NCBI GenBank assembly: GCA_949357655.1
Contig: CASHTG010000010.1
Location: forward strand, 868,001-932,000
DNA length: 64,000 nucleotides
Direction: 5' to 3'
Source: Parascedosporium putredinis
Lineage: Eukaryota; Ascomycota; Sordariomycetes; Microascales; Microascaceae
The position numbers were made by a program, and so were the translations under genes. The notes beneath the pieces were generated by a model. It ran no database searches, had not been told where the DNA came from, and saw only the letters and a list, made by a program, of their open reading frames with translations. This document shows, one piece after another, positions 23,893 through 35,978 of this stretch (the stretch's first letter is position 1; each line of letters begins with the position of its first letter).

Positions 23893-24176
23893 TTAGTAGG
23901 AATAGCCAGTCATGGCGGGACCCTCAGCCCTGTAGTCAACCGCATAGGGCAGGGGGTTCTTGTTGTGCGGCTCGGGCTTGCGGCCGGTGGGCTCAAAATA
24001 GCCGGGGGCGAGCCGGCCATAGTCCAGCCGAGGCTGCCGTCGTGCTCAATGGTGAGGGTGATGTCGCTCGCGACAGGGAGTACTCGTCCTTCCTAGATGA
24101 CGTCGTACACCTTGCCGTCGGAGAACGTGACGGCGTAGTATTCGGTGCTGTACAGATTAGGGATAGTATGGCTCAT
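23893..24176 (-). CDS. Small conserved-looking protein with in-frame UAG
   Basis: Reading left from 24176: MSHTIPNLYSTEYYAVTFSD then GKVYDVI, an in-frame TAG, then EGRVLPVASDITLTIEHDGS. After one missing G in a GG pair near 24025, the reading continues GRLAPGYFEPTGRKPEP and NPLPYAVDYRAEGPAMTGYSY to a stop at 23893. The total is about 94 codons. The amino-acid composition on both sides of the TAG is protein-like and in one frame, so this looks like a genuine short gene carrying a nonsense codon. That codon could be a sequencing substitution, a true null allele, or a stop recoded by A-to-I editing. I do not recognise the family. No signal peptide or membrane segment is seen. Confidence 0.45.
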
Positions 24177-25658
24177 TGTTGCTATTTGTGAGGGTGATGT
24201 TGTTTGGAATGGTGGGATGGTTAAGAGGGATTTGGTAGAAGGGTTGTTTGTTGAGAAGAGGGAGAGGAGAGGAAGCAGGGAGGAAAGGGGGAGAACGATG
24301 GTTATGTATCAATATCCTGGGCCAGGTGATCGAGGGTTGTCACTAAGCACAGGCTGGAGCAACGCACAACCTGGAGCAATGTGAATCATCATACTCATTA
24401 TTGAAAGGTGGGCTTATATAATGATCAAGTAGATATACATGTATTTCCTTAATAGCTAGTAACTTGTAGTGATGCTCTATTCAGCTTTAGTCTTTATTTC
24501 TGAATTCAAATAAATTCAACACTGGAGCATGTTTTAAAGAATCCTTGATAACCTAGATCTCGCTTCTTTAATAAAACCAAGCTTGAAAATCCCAGGTTTT
24601 ATATAGTGTAAATATCTAGAGATCAATATAAAACAAAATATATAGGAAAAATCATTAGCTGTGTATATATCTATACTGATAGATAGTGTCTACAACTTCC
24701 TTATGTTTATACTATACGCTTCCATATCCATAGATATCTCTCACAGCTTGCCCTCAGTTGAGCCTTCCCTCCCCAACTCTTCAATGACTGACCAAACTCG
24801 GAAAGTATCGTAGCTTCCGTATATATTTGACCTGCAAGAGACCGGAGAAACCTATCGCGGGGCCCACGCAGATTTTGTTGATGACAACCCCGGGACCAGT
24901 ACAAGCACCGCGTCCTCTGTTTCAGCGCGGCGAGGAGCTCGCCCGCCTTCTCATCGCCGCAAATTATGTACGTATAAGAGTTCGTTAAGATACTTTGGTC
25001 GCTATCGTCTTTCCAAAGTACATGCAGGCAAGAGGTACTGGAACAAGAGGTCGCGTCGAGATAATCCGGGAGCCGTGTCGATGAATAATTCCAGAGCAGG
25101 TCATCGAATCTCATATTCTACATGAAACCCTCAATCACATCTTCATTAAATATAGAAATGGAACAACATAAATTCTGACGCGCATCCTAATGATATTGGT
25201 GGTCGATAGCCCAATCCCAGCTCCGCCGGTTGGTCGTCGAACACAACGCCGGATAATCCGGAATAACTCTACCCACCCCAGCATCACCTCACCTTTAAAC
25301 GCGAATGATTTCCAGCTCCTCTCGCCATTACGAAGCATACCCGAACAAAGCATAACAGAAATAGTGAGGAGAAACGCCCATGCTTCTCATATTCTGTGCA
25401 ACCTCGTGTACCGCTTCAATTGCATCATTGCCTGTTCTGATGATGTTGTGATGGGCTTACTTAATCTGCCTGTTTCTGATTTCAAATCGGGCCCCTCGCG
25501 CCGAGGAGATATTCCCGACTATATATCTGCGCCCTGCTTGACGGAATATGAAAGGCATCCTGTCTGAATTCACCATTTAGTCTTTCCTAACATCTAACTT
25601 GAACCAGCCCATAACGTTTAAGCACTTACATTGTCCATACTCACCTATTATAACCATC
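24177..25658. other. Intergenic region including an AT-rich stretch
   Basis: The segment from about 24400 to 24720 is clearly AT-rich (many TATA/ATATAT strings), unlike its surroundings. It is followed by a 135-codon minus-strand frame (24707-25114) with no recognised domain, which I leave uncalled. The AT-rich part may be a mutated remnant of repetitive DNA, but no element can be identified. Confidence 0.5.
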
Positions 25659-26623
25659 ATGTCTAAAAACGCCTTCTTCGCCATCATTGCCGGCGTCGGC
25701 CCCGGCATAGGTAACCCCCTCCTTAATCAACTCACACCCTCTCTCGCATTCACTCGCACCGTCACGCATATCCGTCTCAGCGTCTCGCACATACATTGAC
25801 ACATATCTTCTCCAGGCCGCGCCACTGCCCTAAGATTCTCCAAGACGTACCCCGTCGTCCTGCTCTCCCGCAACCCGGACAACTACACCAGCATCGTCCA
25901 GGAGATCGAGAGCGCCGGCGGACGCGCATTCGGCATCACCGCCGACGCGACAGATGAGAGCTCGCTCACGTCCGCCTTGGAAACAGTGAAGCAGAAGCTC
26001 CCCGGCGCCACCGCCGCCGCCGCCATCTACAATATTGGCGCCGGGTTCGCGAGAAAGCCCTTCCTTGACCTCAAGGCGGAGGAACTCGACAAATCTTTCC
26101 ACTCAGGCCCGTATGTTTGCCATTTTCTTCCTCTCACGCATCTATCTCACTGACCCTTTTGCGTTGCATCACAGCCGCGGTCTCTTCCTCTTCGCCCAAA
26201 AGCTCCTCCCCTCTCTCCTCGAATCCGTCCCCACCTCCCCCACCCCCAGCCTCCTCATCACCGGCGCCACCGCCTCCGTCAAGGGATCCGCCAATTTCGC
26301 CGTCTTCGCCGCCGGCTCCTTCGCCTCCCGCGCCCTGGGCCAGTCCCTCGCCCGGGAGTTTGGCCCCGCGGCGTCCACATCGCCCTCGTCGTCGTCGACG
26401 GCGTCATCGAGCTCCCGCGTACCAAGGAGTGGCAGGTGAACAACGGCGTCGAGCACGGGAAGCTCGAGCCTGAAGCGGTAAGTTTATGCTGCTAGTTTCG
26501 TTTGGGGAAGTAAGGAAGTTAACGATCGTGTAGATTGGCGAGACGTACTGGCACCTTCACACGCAGCATAGGTCGGCTTTCACGCAAGAACTAGATATCC
26601 GGCCCTTTGTCGAAAAGTTTTGA
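25659..26623 (+). CDS. Divergent short-chain dehydrogenase lacking the usual Tyr/Lys
   Basis: The Rossmann-fold start reads MSKNAFFAIIAGVGPGIGRATALRFSK, with the expected glycine-rich loop split by the first intron. Exons are 25659-25710, 25816-26110, 26175-26477 and 26534-26623. IYNIGAGF replaces the common NNAG motif. The stretch that should carry YxxxK reads FAVFAAGSFASRALGQSLAREFGP, so neither the catalytic Tyr nor the Lys is in place. Related fungal proteins tend to read GKF or AKF here, as far as I recall. One base is missing in the C run at 26364-26367. Restored, the frame continues HIALVVVDGVIELPRT and ends RPFVEKF, 246 residues. It may bind a nucleotide without classical SDR chemistry. 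Confidence 0.8.
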
Positions 26624-26861
26624 GGCCCCTGGCAACTACAACATGAAGAAGCCTCTGGATACCCCAATTATTCGTCAATAGTGTTTGCTTTTTGACGAGG
26701 TCGGCCAACTTGGCGACCAGGAGAAGAGAAATGTTGACCAGTTCAAAGGCTCCGTTATGAATTGAAGGCGATGAAACGTGTTACATGGGCTTTCGTCACT
26801 AGCGTGATAAGTCGAAGAGCGCTCCGTGGCATTCAATATAAGCATGCCAAACTTGTATCGA

Positions 26862-29800
26862 TCATATTTGTAGTAGAGATCTCAACATGTCCGTGTCTGA
26901 CTGATCCAGGAGCTTATTATTTCTCGCAAGCGCGTAAATCCGCTCCCGATCCTCCCAGTTCTTCGACAGCAGCTTCTCCCACCACTTCCCTTCCATCAAG
27001 GCCCGCAGCATCACCCCCGTCCCCTTAGAGCTCGCCACGCGCAGGATGCTCTTCCCGCTTTTCTCGAGCTCGCAGACCTCCCCCACGTGATTAAGCAGCA
27101 ATTTGAACTCTTCGTTCGCCTGCTCCGTCCAGGCTTCGATGGGATACACAGCCGGCAATTTAGCGAACCGATCTATGACGAGGAATAGGAGGTGATTGCC
27201 CTTTGCGTCTCGTAGATCCAATGCCTGACCTTCTCGCTCGAGAAATAGGTGTAATATCCCCGGGATAAAACATCGGAGCGCCGACTCAACAGGGGTCCTC
27301 CACTTGGTGCGTGTATTCGCATTGATGACGGGCTGCTCGAGGAGCAGCTTGACAAACTTGGAACGCACTGCCATCTGTTCTTTTATTCTGGAATGCTGTA
27401 GCCGCGCTTTCGATCTATCTGCTCCTCTGCTGCTAGGAACACGATGCGGCTTCCAATAGCAAACAGCTGCTAAAATCGGCATGCAGTCCTTGGAGGACCA
27501 GTTGACATCTAGCCCAGGGGTCCGTAGCAAAACTTGAAGAACCTCGAGGCCACATTCGTTAATTTGCACCCTTTGAAAGGCGTCCATCCCCATGTCGGTC
27601 ACGCGGAGGGACTCCAGGTCCAGGTCCTGGGTGAGGATTTCGAGCACCCTCAGCGCGCCAAGGTTAATGCAGAGGTGAAAAGGCGTCCGCCCGAATACAT
27701 CCTTGGCGTTGACGTCGAACCCCTTGTGCCTCAAAAGTGCCCTCGCCATCTCAGGATCATCGAAGAAGGCTGCTAGGTGGAGGGCAGTGTAGCGTTCGGG
27801 CCCGACCCTCTGCTGAAAATGCGCGGACGGAAGCATTGCTATCACCCTTTCTACAATGCCAAAGCGAACTGCTGCCATAAAACTCGAATATGTCTCCCTC
27901 ATATTAAGGTCGTGTGTGTCGTCTTCGAAATCTGGGGCAAGTAGTGCGTAGTGCCCCAAAATTCTTCGCATACATCCATTATTACCATGAGCTTCCCACC
28001 TGGGATGGTGGAAAACCATGGGTCGCCTGACATTTCCTTCTTTTGGAAAAAGTAAGTCAATAATGGCCTGTTTTTCTCCTTGAATTGCGGCATAGTGTAC
28101 CATCCTGCACGCCCTCGCCTCACGTTGAGCGGCCCTCACGTCGGGCCACTCCCACAGCGCAGAGACTGACTCGTAGCATCCACGGAGCGCCCCATACCAC
28201 AGGGCACTTCTTTCGAGTTCGTCAACGACTGTTCGGTTCGCCCGCTCTACCAGTAGCGAGACGCACTTGGACTGACCATTTCTCGCCGCGGCTTGCAGTG
28301 CCGTCGAAAAGTTGACCATGCATCTGGCGTCGGATGATCCCGCCCACTCCCACCCCCGATATTGGCCTCGAGTAATTCCTCCCCCTCCGGCTCCCAGCAT
28401 TGGGAGTCGAGGCTAAGCGCATCAAGTTGTATATCGCCGTGGTCCATGAGCAGGGCCACAATCTCGGCGTGGCCCATCTTAGCGGCGTGGTACAGCGCTG
28501 TGGCCCCTTGGGACCCGACCATGTTTGGGTCCGCGCCCCTCGACAAAAGCAGCTCCACCACCTGCGTGTATCCCTTCATTACGGCCTCGATCAGGAGTGT
28601 TTCCTCATCATCTTCACCACTGGTCTGGAGACGACTTTTTGGATAATGATGACGGGGCTTGCTGTCCCGAGATGGACTTTGTCGCGCACCAGGCCATACG
28701 CGTAGTTACTCGTCTTCGTCTGTGGACGGGCATTGATGTCATACTTGCTAAAACTCAGTAATATCTCCAACATGGATTGGTGGCCATCTCGGCATGCTGC
28801 TAGGATTGTTCTCTTCACGTCAGGCAATCCCTGCAAATTAATTAGGCCGGAACGAGGCGGTCCCGTCCCTCCGCCTTCGAGTCCCGACCTCCCCTCAGGT
28901 ATTGAAGCGTCGCTTCCACACCCAGATTCAGCCACGTGGTAGTGATACCCCCAATGGGCTCTAGCATATGCGGAGAATGCCACATCATCCGGGTGCGCGC
29001 GTATCGGGGCCAGTCCCTCTTCCGCTATGGTATCGGGTTCCGTCAGGGGCGTTCTGATGGACGCACAACGGACACATAGCTGCGCCATGACTGCGTCGGC
29101 ATTCGAAAGCACGTCTCGCTTATGCCGGTCGAAATATTCTTGCGTGGATTTATGAACGAGCCGAACGACGTTGGTTTCAAGGTCCACGGTGACTAGACCA
29201 AAGCAGACCCCAACGACGTCGTCGATGTCAGGGACGTTATCCATATCAAATACGTCTTCTTCGTCGATGGCCAAAGCGGTAGTCAGTTCGTCCACGCTGA
29301 GGGGCCGGCGCGCGCATGTGATGATTCGCAGAGCCTGCATGGCAAGAGCCTCGGAGTCAGGACCCTGGGATTGGATTCGAGCAACCGCCGTCCGGTAGGC
29401 CTCCTCGTAGGCCTCTGACCCCGTTGCCAATCCTTTGAGGGTTAGACGTACGGCCTTCTTTGTCTTTTTATCAATCAGGCCTTGCAGGTGAAGCTCCGCA
29501 AGTAGGAACCTGTTCTCTCTCTCCAGTGTTAGTGGCCCGCCCGATAAAACACCATAAAAGGATATAGGAGGCGTTACATACATTCCGGAGCTGGCTTGTG
29601 CGATGGCATCAACGATGTCACCTTGGAGTTTCTGGTCCCTCGATACGCACCCCGGGAGCTGGGCCAAATTATCTTTTAGGTATTGCCGGACGTCCTCGTC
29701 GCTTGCCCGAATTTCGAGGCGTGTCGCGCCGCGGTCCTGAAAGGGCTTTTGAATTTCTGGAATATCCCTCATGGTTAAAAGTAGACTGATGCCGCACTTG

Positions 29801-30752
29801 GCCCGCAGTTCCAAGAGCTCCCAGATGAGGGACCTGCGAATCGGGGTGATAGTTCGTCGAGCGCGTCGACGAGCACAAACGTGTTAGGTGAGCGCGAGAG
29901 AATGGCCCGGATGAATCCCAAAACCTCGTCCCGCGATAGGTCTTTATTTTGCGAAGAGTATTCCTCGTAGAGCTTCATAAGGCCGGCTGGGATATTCGTC
30001 GTCCGCTGAAGCGCAGCCCTCAGGAGCCCGCAGAGAACGCCAACGAGCCCTTGATCGCGGTGCTGATAGGAGCAGTAAACATTAACTACGAGCCTATCAG
30101 CACCATTTTCGGTCTCCGCCTGGAGGGCTTCCGTGATCATGGCCATGGTGATGGTTTTCCCCGCGCCAGGAATGCCGGGGCATACGAGAATCGCGCCGCC
30201 GGTTTGCTTCCAGTCCCTGTACTGCGGCGACGCAAACAGCCACCTTCTCGACCCGGGCTGGTGCCGCCGGAGGAGGTCGCCGTGTTGAGCATTGTAGTCG
30301 ATCGGGCTGACCCATTCCAGAAGCGCGTGGTGCTTTTGCTTGCCAACGGCCTCGACGACAGTGAGCGTCTCAAAGGCGCCAAGCAGCGTCACCTGGGTGG
30401 CGATGCGAGCGCGAAAGTCCCGGGCGTCCTGAGGGTCCCACTTGAACCTCTTCCGTATACGCCGGAGGGCGTGGCCCTTGGCAGGGGCTTCGAGTTCGGT
30501 GCAGCTGTCAAGGGCGGTCTGCAGCTCGATGAGGAGCGCTCGGCAACCGTCTACGAGATTGGTGAGCCTCTGCGCCTGTGCCTCGGACAAAGTATCGCTC
30601 CGCACCTCGGCATCTTGCAGGACAATGGAGAGGCTGCGCAGGTCTTGGTCGATGGCTTTGAACTGCTCGGGGGCTTGGGCAAAGGACTTGCGGAGACGGT
30701 TGACGAGTTGGTAAACGGTGATGAAATCGCCGACACTGAAACCAAAACTCAT
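26862..30752 (-). CDS. NACHT-ankyrin STAND protein (fungal NLR-like)
   Basis: This is a probable signal-transducing NTPase of the type involved in fungal non-self recognition. The N-terminus (MSFGFSVGDFITVYQLVNRL) is helical and resembles the Helo-like/STAND N-terminal domains. A nephrocystin-3-type NACHT follows: RRWLFASPQYRDWKQTGGAI, Walker A PGIPGAGKT, and Walker B FVLVDALDEL. Next is the helical SSGMFLLAELHLQGLI segment, joined by a 72-nt intron (29510-29581), then a winged-helix-like part. The C-terminal half has ankyrin repeats (TQVVELLLSRGADPNMV, TALYHAAKMGHAEIV, TALHLAAFFDDPEMARALL). Three one-base losses (runs at 29843-29846, 28666-28668, 28353-28357) interrupt it. Restored length is 1,273 residues. 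It is flanked by an SDR and phiA. Whether it acts in incompatibility is inference from architecture. Confidence 0.88.
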
Positions 30753-31315
30753 GGTATGCAACGCTGAGATTATATATGCGAAGGGAGAGACGGAAAAGAC
30801 GAAACAAATGAAGGATAAAGTTTCGGTGGCTCCTTTCTCACGGCTAGGATCCAAGTCTATACCTGTGCGGATGTCAATGCAAACAGAGGGAGTCAAGTTT
30901 CATTTGGGCCGAGCCGCTACCCCATGCTCATGCTCGCGTTGAGGGGTTAGGAGCGGAGCCTGGTGTGTGATGACATCTTGTCCACACTTTCGGCCAACAG
31001 TCGCAGCCCAACCGCAGTTAGAACATAGCCACCCGCTGAGCGAGTGAATTGAATTTTGGCTGGACGAAAGCTGCAGCCTGGAATGCAGGACTACACGTGA
31101 TCACGCTCTTGTTCACGGCAGGCGGCACCTTCCAGGTTGGATTTGATCAATTGCATCAGGATCGAGGGGCGCGGGCTTCGATGGTGTTTTCACAAAAGCT
31201 TGATTAAATTATATTCTTGTTCTATAGTATTTACATGGACAGATTCGTATCGACATAATAGGACCCCTCGCTTTTCGCACTCGCATACAAGCCACTTGAC
31301 GTAAAAGGTAGCGGC
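30753..31315. other. Intergenic region upstream of the NACHT gene
   Basis: About 0.56 kb holding the NACHT promoter and the 3' flank of phiA. No gene is seen. Confidence 0.5.
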
Positions 31316-31944
31316 TTAATTAGTGTAGAGGCACGGGGCGGCGTCGTCATTCTCGACAGCACGAGCAACGAGACCGAGGCAGTCGGTGTGGCCACCAGGG
31401 TTGGCGACACCAGCGCTGACCCAGACGCTCCAGGCATCGTCGATGCTGCCAGGGCAGGCGAGGAAGCCGGAGCCGTTGAAGGTGAGGTCATCGTACTCGT
31501 CGAGCTCGAAGACGTCACGCTCGCCGTTGCGGGGCCAGCTTGGTCACCAGTGGTGTAGCCGAGCTTTCCTTGACCTATGTAACGGGGCAAGAGTTTAGCA
31601 ACCTGATTCAAACAAAAAGTAGTAACATGGAGAGGGGCGAACGACGACTCACCCATGCCGGAACGGTCGACGAAGAGCTGCTGCGGGGTGCTGTCGTCGC
31701 CGGTGTAGAGGTAGAGACCACCCTCCTCGAGGTAGAAAGCAGCGCTGCTGTTGGAGGGGACGCCGCATCCGCAGTTGGCGTTTTGCGAAGGTAGGCGGAG
31801 AAGAATGCTGTTAAGCGCGGCGTTGAAAGGGGCGAAGTGGATGTCGCTGGCGGAACGAAGGGCCATGAGGTTGAAGGGAGTACCGTCCTCGATAGCGGCG
31901 GCGGCAAGGCCGGCGAGGGAGAAAAGGGCGGTGCGCAACTGCAT
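31316..31944 (-). CDS. phiA: PhiA-like cell wall protein
   Basis: This is a small secreted wall protein of the family of Aspergillus PhiA, which is needed for phialide and conidium development. It begins MQLRTALFSLAGLAAAA, a signal peptide. Family landmarks follow: FNAALNSILLRLPSQNANC, a FYLEEGGLYLYT block, QQLFVDRSGMGQGKLGYTTG (joined by intron 31575-31652), then, after one missing base in the G run at 31531-31534, NGERDVFELDEY, GSGFLACPGSIDDAWSVWVSAGVANPGG and a C-terminal PCLYTN. Restored length is 183 residues, matching the family. Without the restoration the open frame instead runs on through a Ser/Thr-rich sequence that I consider out of frame. A TATA-like box lies about 150 nt upstream. 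Confidence 0.92.
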
Positions 31945-32090
31945 TGTGAAGGAATATGTGAGGAAGAAAGAGTGTGTGTAAGAGCGACGGCGAGATGTGT
32001 GGAATGTATGTGCCTCGAATTGACTTTAGTGATGAAGGTGAAGATGGTAAAAACTACTCAAGAGGCTAAAGGGCGGGAAAGGAAGGGAGC

Positions 32091-32097
32091 TTTATAT
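32091..32097 (-). promoter_or_regulatory. TATA-like box for phiA
   Basis: The minus strand reads ATATAAA about 150 nt upstream of the phiA start, a plausible TATA element. Confidence 0.4.
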
Positions 32098-35000
32098 CAC
32101 TGACGGCAATCTAAGTAGATGACGACGACCAGGTGCACGATCCCAAAGTACATGTATTCAATGGCAGCGCGGGTCACACCCACTCGGCAGGCGGCAGAGC
32201 GGACACTGGCATGATGCAACGGCCAAGCTTAAGCTTCTGGCGGTTCTTTTTGTCCTTCATCCCTCGTTCGGCCCTACCGGGTTCGCCGTCCCGCCAAGAA
32301 TTGCCCCACAAACAACCAGTCCAGACAAAGCCCATGTCCAGTCGCCAATTGATCACTCGCGAGGGTCCCCATCGAGGGAGGGATCCTATGACGGCGGGAG
32401 GGTCTTGTCCCACTGGGCCCCTTCTCTGGGCTGACATTATGTGAACACGAGCGAGGCGAAGTTCAGCGACCCGCTGGTCATTGTCGGGGACTTTGTTCCC
32501 TTCAACAGTTTTTGTTCTGGCTGCAAGGTCGCATCGATGACGGCAAGTCGACGATCGGCATGCGGGTCCTGAATGGGCGGCTTTGCCAAAGGGCGATCGG
32601 TCTAGCCTTTCCTAGTCGCGGACCCGCCAGTCTCCCTTGCAACCCCGTATCTTCGGTCCATCAATTGATGCTGGGTCATTGTTTCCCTCCACTTTGCCCA
32701 CTGTTTTCGTCTCCCTGCGAGAATAACATGGTTGAATACGAGAACGATCGACCAGAGGCGAAATAAGAAAGAAGAAAATAACAATACCACGCACGCGCCC
32801 TCACCAGAGTGGGGAAAATAACCCCGATTGAAGAAAACGGGAGACAAGAGAAATCATGGACGCTGGGACTCCCCATGGAAAAGTCCCAGATAGATTAAAA
32901 AACAAAATAGATTAACGGGGACGGTCCTCATACTCGAAAGGGGAGGTTGGGCCCGGGAATACGAGAATGGTCCGCTGCATTAGGAAACGGACCCCATTTA
33001 CCACGACGGGACGTGGCATGCGCCTCGTCTGTCGCTGTATAGCCGGGAAAATATATGGTGAGCTTCATGCACCGATATAGTCGAGAGATTTCGCGAGGAC
33101 GTCCCTCAGGATACCCCCAAGCTCATCCATTCGACAAAGTATTTGAAAAGGGAAGACGAGAAAAGAGGCCCCACGATATCATTTTTCTTGCCCGATTCGC
33201 TGCGCGAAGCACGGCCTCTCGAAATGCATCGTTCGCTGCAGACGTAGGTGTAGCGAGACATGAATCATGCGACGAAACGTAACACTCGGCCGAGCCAAAT
33301 TTCTGGACGTGTTTAGAAAAAGACACGGCTTGGTGACCCCATTCACTGCGACGGTGTCTCCAGAACGATGCCCTTGGCTGAACAGCACTGTATGATCTAG
33401 GAGTCGGGCTCTTATATCTGGTACACGATGTCGCGGCAAACAGCCACTGCAGTCCGTTAAATAGGCGACTGGCATGATCCTAGACGGTGGCATTCGCGAA
33501 CTTTTGTTATACGATAGACCAGCGTCGTGAAGAGCATACTCGTTGCATAAGGCCAGGCCTCATGAGAAGCGAGCTCGGTTCAAGTAGTCCAATTTTCTTC
33601 TTTCTTCTCCAATAGTGTCAGTCACGAAGCCCACGATCAAACCCTGTATGTGTGAATTCTCAATCACAGGAAGGACGTGCACCCTGGGAGACAACGAGGC
33701 GTCTACGGGTTGCCAAGCGCTTGCCGCGCCCAAGCGTAGGATTCGACCTCCTGCACCACTCTGCGTTGTATCTGCATCTTTTGTTTGAATACCGCTATCG
33801 GGCTACAAGGCCCGCAAATATTCCGAGTGCTCCCCAGATTTGCCACTTACACGAGACGTTGGTCATCCAAGTGTCATCTCCACCGTCCGCTCTTGGCGGA
33901 CTGTTCCGGGTTCCGCATAGAGTTTACGGTCCGGACTAAACTCACAGCGGTCAAGCTGGTTTGCTAGTCCACGCCTTCCACACAGGTCATTTTATTGCAT
34001 CAGCTATAACCCTAGTTTACACAATAGTTCTATACAACCTTATGGGTTACAACTACGGATGCCGAGCTTGCTTTATGCGAGTTATAAAGAGCGTAGTGAG
34101 AGCGAGAGCATTCTTCTCAATAGAGCCAATTCATAGCTATGATGAGGATTCTTTCTACTACATGTATGATCAAGTGGCAAGGTGGGGACATAGCTCCTCT
34201 GGTAACGTTATCCTCACCCTCTGACCCATGTGCCGGTCGTAATACACTGGCTTCAGCCCAGCTTTAACAGCACCCCGGTTGGCGCCTTAGAGAAGCAGAA
34301 GATTTACCACGGCCTCTCTGCCTCGCCGTCCTCCAAAGATAAGGGCGCTGTTGTATGGCCTCCTCGGCGCTTGCTATCTATGTGCGGGCCGTCCCCAGAG
34401 AAACAGTCGCGATGGAAATATTGGCCAAGCCAGCTAACCAGGCCAGGCACAAGAGGTGTGCATCCGTTCTCAGCATTAACCGCCAGGAGAGCGTGCTGCT
34501 AAAGATAAGCGGTCGAAAGATAAAGCCATACCCAACCTCTGCTCGGCGAGTTGGTGGCATCCAACCTAGGGATCTTTATGGTCCAAGATCACGTAAAACA
34601 GAGAATTTCAGACGAGACGCACGAACTGAAGCAACCCTATGTACACTTGACTCGTAGAATTCCAAAAGGAGCAAAGCGCACTCCCTCGGGCTGGAGAGCG
34701 TGAGTTAATATCATTACCGTGTATCCGACAAACAGGTGCCATCGTCACAGTTTGTGTTCCGCCACGCTTAGCCTGCCCTAGAGGACACAGGAAGAGAGAT
34801 GGAGGAGACGAGCTCTTGTAAAGCTGGCCTCACGATCCGGGAACCCTTCTGTCGGCAAGGCTAATGGGGGTGTAGAGCAATGCACATGGGCCTCGTTTAC
34901 TCATTTATGAGCGGTGGTTTCTCTGCGCAGACTATCATCACGTATTCGACATCCAGAAGATGCCTAATCCGTGCTTTGATCTAGTACATAACAGCTAATG

Positions 35001-35978
35001 AACTACTAGCTATTCGAGTAGCAAAAGCAAGGCCGCAAATTACCGATCCCTCCATCCTAGCCACTTCCTATTGATACCCCAAAATCACATATGATTATTT
35101 CTCATTACACTCGGCGTCACCCACCTCTAGCTCAGCTACATTTCCGTCTACCTTGGCCAAATATTCGCCCTAGCTTTCACAAGGAATCCGTAGGTGTCCA
35201 CGTGTGCAATTTCCGCGCCTGCCGTTACGCCATCGTAACAACGAGCTCTTCGAATTATAAAGTGAAGCCATGGCGAGAGAATATATACAAGCAAAGAGAC
35301 TGGAATGCTACAAATTCGAGGACGTAAGGCAGCAGCTATTCATAGCCTAGCTCAGACAGCTCCGCTTTGACCGACCTATGCGAGATATTTTGGGAACTAG
35401 AGTGCCACTTCTCGTTCAGCACGCATCTGTGCTTGGAATGGAAGCTAGAACATCTCAACTGTTGCCAGCCTAGGGCTGGAGCGGAAGCTACTTCTCCCAA
35501 TATAGCTAGCTTGCTTCATAGCTGTAACTGGCGCGGCAAACGTGTTGAACGGCGCTCAAGACGCTCGAAACCACCCCCTCCCCCAGAACCATCGCAGCCA
35601 AGGTCTAAAGTTGGGGTCCCGAGCGAATAGTCGAAGCGTGGGAGATGATCGGTGCGGTAGGTGCACCGAAACTAGACATCCACACCGCCGGGGCAGGTTT
35701 CGCATCTTGAGCTGAGAGGTGTGCCATCAACCCTTTTGGATAATTCGGTGTAGCAACTGGATACAGCTTGATTGAACCATATAGCCGACACTTCCCTTAC
35801 TGACACACTGGCGCGAATTGTGATGGATAACACAACATAGATAATGTGGGGTGAAACCTGGTTATATCACCACAAACTGAGAGAGATGGAGAGAGGACCA
35901 AGGCCAGGAATAGCTTGTAGCATAGGACGCTGCCAAGGCTCAAAACCAAAGAACAAGCAAGGGCGTCAGGAGTTGGCT
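32098..35978. other. Gene-poor region of about 3.9 kb
   Basis: Only short open frames occur on both strands, none with a recognisable domain, signal peptide or splice-consistent continuation. GC content is lower than in the flanking genes. No terminal repeats, transposase, tRNA or rRNA could be recognised. It may hold old degenerate sequence or a non-coding transcript, but nothing is supported. Confidence 0.5.

Noticed and set aside
24707..25114. 135-codon minus-strand frame as a gene
   Set aside because: It is adjacent to AT-rich DNA, has no recognised motif and no splice-consistent continuation. Too weak to call.
29949..30767. 272-codon plus-strand frame
   Set aside because: Antisense shadow of the NACHT gene's N-terminal part. 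The sense strand has Walker motifs.
31231..31560. Ser/Thr-rich C-terminus on the PhiA open frame
   Set aside because: It appears only because of a one-base loss at 31531. The alternative frame gives ACPGSIDDAWSVWVSAGV and a normal PhiA end.
33690..33765. Second tRNA-like T-loop (minus strand GGTCGAATCC)
   Set aside because: The flanking sequence does not form a cloverleaf with a proper anticodon arm.
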